This document shows, piece by piece, positions 61,124 to 64,000 of a stretch of DNA of 64,000 nt. The DNA is taken from NCBI RefSeq assembly GCF_001485215.1, contig NZ_BBWW01000001.1, positions 1,612,001 to 1,676,000 on the forward strand, read 5' to 3'. Both the position numbers and the translations under genes were made by a program. The stretch's first letter is position 1, and every line of letters begins with the position of its first letter. Origin of the DNA: Leptolyngbya sp. NIES-2104. GTDB lineage: Bacteria > Cyanobacteriota > Cyanobacteriia > Leptolyngbyales > Leptolyngbyaceae. The notes below the pieces were generated by a model that saw only the letters and a list, made by a program, of their open reading frames with translations, was not told the origin of the DNA and did not search any database.

Positions 61124-62098
61124 TTAACCCTCCTGATCTTGTAGAAATAAGAACGCATCGACTTCTGCGCCCGTGGGTTGAGCATCGATCGCGCCTGCTC
61201 TCATGGTTGTTAGTGCGCCTGCTGCACTGGCATATCGCACAATGCGATCGGCATCTTGTTTTACTTCCGATAGTTGATGCTGGCAGAGTTGATGCACAAA
61301 TCCTGCTAAGAAGCTATCGCCCGCACCTGTGGTATCTTCAACCTCGATCGAGAATGCCGGAACTTTCCCTTCTTTCTGGCTCAAGCAGTAAGCACATCCT
61401 TTCTCTCCAGCCGTTACGAGCACACCTTCTAAGCTTTCCAGCCGATGAGCAATCACACCGGGATCAGTGGTATCGAACAACCATTCTGCTTCTTCTTCTG
61501 CCAGCTTTAGGTAATCTGCACGTTTGATCAAATTGTGAATCATTCTAGGAGCAATGCTTTGATCATTCCAGAACACAGGTCGCCAGTTCACATCGAGTAC
61601 AACCTTGACAAAAAATTGCTCACAGAGTTCAAGGGCACGTCCGATCGCGGCTCGACTTTCTGGATACGCTAGTAATAAGGTTCCAATCACTAAATAATCC
61701 GCGTGCTGAAACAATTTGACTGGAATGCGATCGCTCTTCAAATGTGTGTCTGCAAATTCGGTCGTATCCCGCTTGTCCCCAAATGCAACGAAACTACGAT
61801 CGCCCGTTTCCGATCGCAACACTAAAACCGTCCGCGTTGGTGCTGGATACGTCTGAACTCCGCTGGTATCGACCTGAATCGTCTTGAGCAAATCGATTAG
61901 CGATCGACCTAAATCATCCTCGCCCACACAGCCAATAAATGCGCTCGGTGTCCCTAATTTCGTCAGTGCACAGGCAACATTCGCGGGAGCACCTCCTGGA
62001 TACGAAGTCCAGGAAGACACGGCTTCGAGCGGCAATCCAGGCTGATTGGAAATACGATCGAATAAAATTTCACCTAAACAAATCACGCGGGGGTGCAT
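61124..62098 (-). CDS. PfkB-family carbohydrate kinase (fructokinase-like)
   Basis: From MHPRVICLGEILFDRI the protein is 324 residues. It has SYPGGAPANVACALTKLGTPSAFIGCVG (PfkB signature 1), DVNWRPVFW, and EDTTGAGDSFLAGFVHQL (signature 2, with the catalytic Asp in GAGD). The pattern fits fructokinases or related sugar kinases. A longer in-frame start reads into the divergent P450 leader. A fructokinase would use free fructose, complementing the PTS route at 45-50 kb, but specificity is not proven. Confidence 0.88.
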   Translation of the reverse strand: MHPRVICLGEILFDRISNQPGLPLEAVSSWTSYPGGAPANVACALTKLGTPSAFIGCVGEDDLGRSLIDLLKTIQVDTSGVQTYPAPTRTVLVLRSETGDRSFVAFGDKRDTTEFADTHLKSDRIPVKLFQHADYLVIGTLLLAYPESRAAIGRALELCEQFFVKVVLDVNWRPVFWNDQSIAPRMIHNLIKRADYLKLAEEEAEWLFDTTDPGVIAHRLESLEGVLVTAGEKGCAYCLSQKEGKVPAFSIEVEDTTGAGDSFLAGFVHQLCQHQLSEVKQDADRIVRYASAAGALTTMRAGAIDAQPTGAEVDAFLFLQDQEG

Positions 62099-62168
62099 TA
62101 CGGTTTCATCTTCGAGTGTTTCCTTTATAGTATTTACGATCGCTCTCTTCAAACCTAAAGAATTCACG

Positions 62169-63464
62169 ATGTCTCTTTTACCTCCCGGAAAATTTGGTTT
62201 ACCGTTTGTGGGTGAAACCTTCGAGTTTCTCCTTGATCCGCAGTTTGTCGAAAAGCGCTATCGCAAACATGGCGCAGTGTTCAAAAGTCGCATTCTCGGA
62301 AAGCCAGCGGTGTTTATGGTTGGAGCAGAAGCGGTTGAATTTTTGCTTTCAACGGGATTCGAGAATTTTACTTGGCGGGATGGGTATCCGGAGACGTTTC
62401 AGAAATTGTTAGGTCGATCGCTGTTTGTTCAAGAAGGCGAAGAACACCGCAGAAATCGCCGTTTGATCATGCCTGCATTTCATGGGGCAGCATTGGCGCG
62501 ATATTTTGACACGATGGATAAATTAATCAATAAGTACCTCGTGAAATGGGAACAGCAATATGAATTTAAATGGTTTGATGAATTCAAACAACTGACGTTT
62601 GAAATTGCAAGCCAGATTTTTTTAGGAACAGCGAACAGCGACGAAACGAAGCAACTGAGTGATTTATTTGCAACATTAACTGCCGGATTTTTCGCATTTC
62701 CAAAGCTACCAGGCAGTAAATTTCATCAGTCTATGAAAGCGCGTCAAGCACTGTTAGCGCATTTAGACCAAGTGATTGAAAGCCGCAGAGAGCACCCGAC
62801 CGATGATGCGCTGAGTTTGCTAATTCAAGCTGAAGATGAAAATGGCGATCGCTTAAGTCACACCGAAATTCGCGATCAAGCCTTGTTACTGTTATTTGCA
62901 GGACATGAAACGACCACAACAATGCTGACTTGGTTTGCGCTAGAACTCGCGCAGCATCCAGATGTATTAGAAAAAGCGCGATCGGAACAAAGCACCTTCG
63001 AGCATCCAATCACATTAGACCAACTCTCGAAAATGCCCTACCTCGATCAAATCTGGAATGAGGTAGAACGCCTGCATCCTCCAGTTCCAGGTGGTTTTCG
63101 AGGCGTGATCAAACCGTTTGAATTCAACGGTTATCGAATTCCTCAAGGTTGGATGGCGCAGTATTCGATCTATTTCACGCATCGATTACCCGAACTGTAT
63201 CCGAATCCTGATGTGTTTGATGTCGATCGCTGGAAAGATACCAAGCAAAAACCTTTTAGCTTAATCGGTTTCGGTGGCGGTTCTCGCATCTGTATCGGGC
63301 TTGCTTTTGCCAAACTCGAAATGAAACTAATCGCGGCTCATCTGTTGCGAAACTACACTTGGGAGCTTTTACCGAATCAAAGCCTTCAGCCTGTGTTTAT
63401 TCCCACAATCCGCCCGAAAGATGGATTAAAGGTAAGATTCCAGCGACAACAGGAGGGATTTTAG
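62169..63464 (+). CDS. Cytochrome P450, CYP120-like
   Basis: I start at MSLLPPGKFGLPFVGETFEF, the usual opening of the CYP120/CYP26-like group; an upstream in-frame ATG overlaps the divergent kinase. The 431-residue protein has I-helix LLLFAGHETTTTMLTW, the E-x-x-R motif in WNEVERLHPP and the heme loop FGGGSRICIGLAFAKLEM with ligand Cys375. Synechocystis CYP120A1 hydroxylates retinoic acid; a similar isoprenoid or retinoid substrate is likely but unproven. It has no membrane anchor. Confidence 0.92.
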   Translation: MSLLPPGKFGLPFVGETFEFLLDPQFVEKRYRKHGAVFKSRILGKPAVFMVGAEAVEFLLSTGFENFTWRDGYPETFQKLLGRSLFVQEGEEHRRNRRLIMPAFHGAALARYFDTMDKLINKYLVKWEQQYEFKWFDEFKQLTFEIASQIFLGTANSDETKQLSDLFATLTAGFFAFPKLPGSKFHQSMKARQALLAHLDQVIESRREHPTDDALSLLIQAEDENGDRLSHTEIRDQALLLLFAGHETTTTMLTWFALELAQHPDVLEKARSEQSTFEHPITLDQLSKMPYLDQIWNEVERLHPPVPGGFRGVIKPFEFNGYRIPQGWMAQYSIYFTHRLPELYPNPDVFDVDRWKDTKQKPFSLIGFGGGSRICIGLAFAKLEMKLIAAHLLRNYTWELLPNQSLQPVFIPTIRPKDGLKVRFQRQQEGF

Positions 63465-63650
63465 AATGACCAAAACAATAAAAGATTGTGAAAAGAATAG
63501 AAAATTCTCTGCAAATTGAGGAAGTGCGTAGTCTATGTTACTGTTCCGCTGAACCTGGTTCAATTCTGCGAAATAGATAAAGTCACGACAGAAATCCAAA
63601 CGAAACCCTCTAGAATGTATTGGATTTAGAGAAGAGAGCAGAGTGAGACT

Positions 63651-64000
63651 ATGCCCCGTCGCCAAGACCTCCACAAGATTCTGTTAATCGGTTCCGGTCC
63701 GATTGTGATCGGGCAAGCGTGTGAGTTCGATTATTCTGGAACTCAAGCCTGTAAAGCCCTGCGAGATGAAGGATTTGAAGTGATTTTGGTCAATTCTAAT
63801 CCAGCGACCATCATGACTGATCCAGAGACTGCCGATCGCACTTACATCGAGCCACTCACTCCCGAACTGGTCGAACAAATCATTATCAAAGAGCGTCCTG
63901 ATGCGTTGTTGCCGACGATGGGCGGTCAGACAGCGCTAAATTTGGCGGTGTCGCTGGCGAAAAGTGGCGTTTTAGAAAAGTACAACGTTGAACTGATCGG
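63651..64000 (+). CDS. carB: Carbamoyl-phosphate synthase large subunit (N-terminal part; runs off the right edge)
   Basis: The first 116 residues are [30 protein letters not shown]..., continuing [30 protein letters not shown] and [14 protein letters not shown]. These are the pre-ATP-grasp and first ATP-grasp opening of CarB. The enzyme makes carbamoyl phosphate for arginine and pyrimidine synthesis. The rest (about 960 residues) lies outside the window. The 186 bp before it, after the P450 gene, shows no gene. Confidence 0.95.
   Translation, partial: MPRRQDLHKILLIGSGPIVIGQACEFDYSGTQACKALRDEGFEVILVNSNPATIMTDPETADRTYIEPLTPELVEQIIIKERPDALLPTMGGQTALNLAVSLAKSGVLEKYNVELI

Noticed and set aside
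1-64000. tRNA, rRNA or known riboswitch genes
   Set aside because: No clear cloverleaf, rRNA segment or riboswitch core was recognised by eye; a covariance-model scan would be decisive.

Overview
The window looks like chromosome from a filamentous, Leptolyngbya-like cyanobacterium. HIP1 octamers (GCGATCGC) and the related CGATCG core are scattered through genes and spacers. The gene set is also cyanobacterial: a PTPA-CTERM surface protein, a NIL-domain ferredoxin, a CYP120-like P450, XisH/XisI, a Uma2 protein, and response regulator/STAS/RsbW switching proteins. All functions below are read from sequence; no database search was possible.

Layout. (1) 1-19.3 kb is an exopolysaccharide locus: Wza-type exporter (partial), Wzc-type tyrosine kinase, an O-antigen-ligase/Wzy-like polymerase, FkbM and class I methyltransferases, seven or more glycosyltransferases, a HAD-type protein and a Wzm/Wzt ABC exporter. 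Many genes are coupled through ATGA overlaps. (2) 19.3-20.4 kb holds hisC. (3) 20.4-27 kb is an accessory, conflict-type island: a CHAT-protease/NB-ARC/TPR protein with almost identical TPR units, a divergent small protein with a hydrophobic tail, XisI plus an N-terminally rebuilt XisH, a DUF4365-like nuclease-fold protein overlapping a small HicA/YcfA-like ORF, and four copies of a short dispersed repeat. (4) 27-39.5 kb is a six-gene minus-strand operon whose products all appear to carry variants of one unrecognised domain; three add strings of beta-rich modules and one adds an OmpA-like domain. This is the best candidate for an undescribed system. (5) 39.5-44.9 kb has housekeeping and metabolic genes (FAD oxidoreductase, YidD, VanX-like dipeptidase, cyclophilin, tandem CobO, PsiE) punctuated by three copies of a ~210 bp inverted-repeat element lying exactly at stop codons. 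(6) 44.9-52.9 kb is a fructose PTS operon (EIIA-HPr-EI, 1-phosphofructokinase, EIIBBC) divergent from PEP synthase. (7) 52.9-55.7 kb has two methyltransferases, a ferredoxin and an exported PTPA-CTERM protein. (8) 55.8-59.2 kb is a partner-switching module: response regulator-PP2C phosphatase, STAS antagonist, a STAS domain fused to an initiating sugar transferase, and an RsbW-like kinase. (9) 59.2-64 kb has Uma2, leuD, a CYTH protein, a PfkB sugar kinase, a P450 and the start of carB.

How the genes work together. The left locus builds, modifies and exports a polysaccharide. The STAS-sugar-transferase fusion at 57.8 kb could begin such a polymer and be gated by the neighbouring phosphatase/kinase pair (inference). 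The PTS operon and divergent ppsA both turn on PEP supply and use. Several small palindromic repeat families have inserted between genes and, in at least three places, contribute codons or stop codons to genes.
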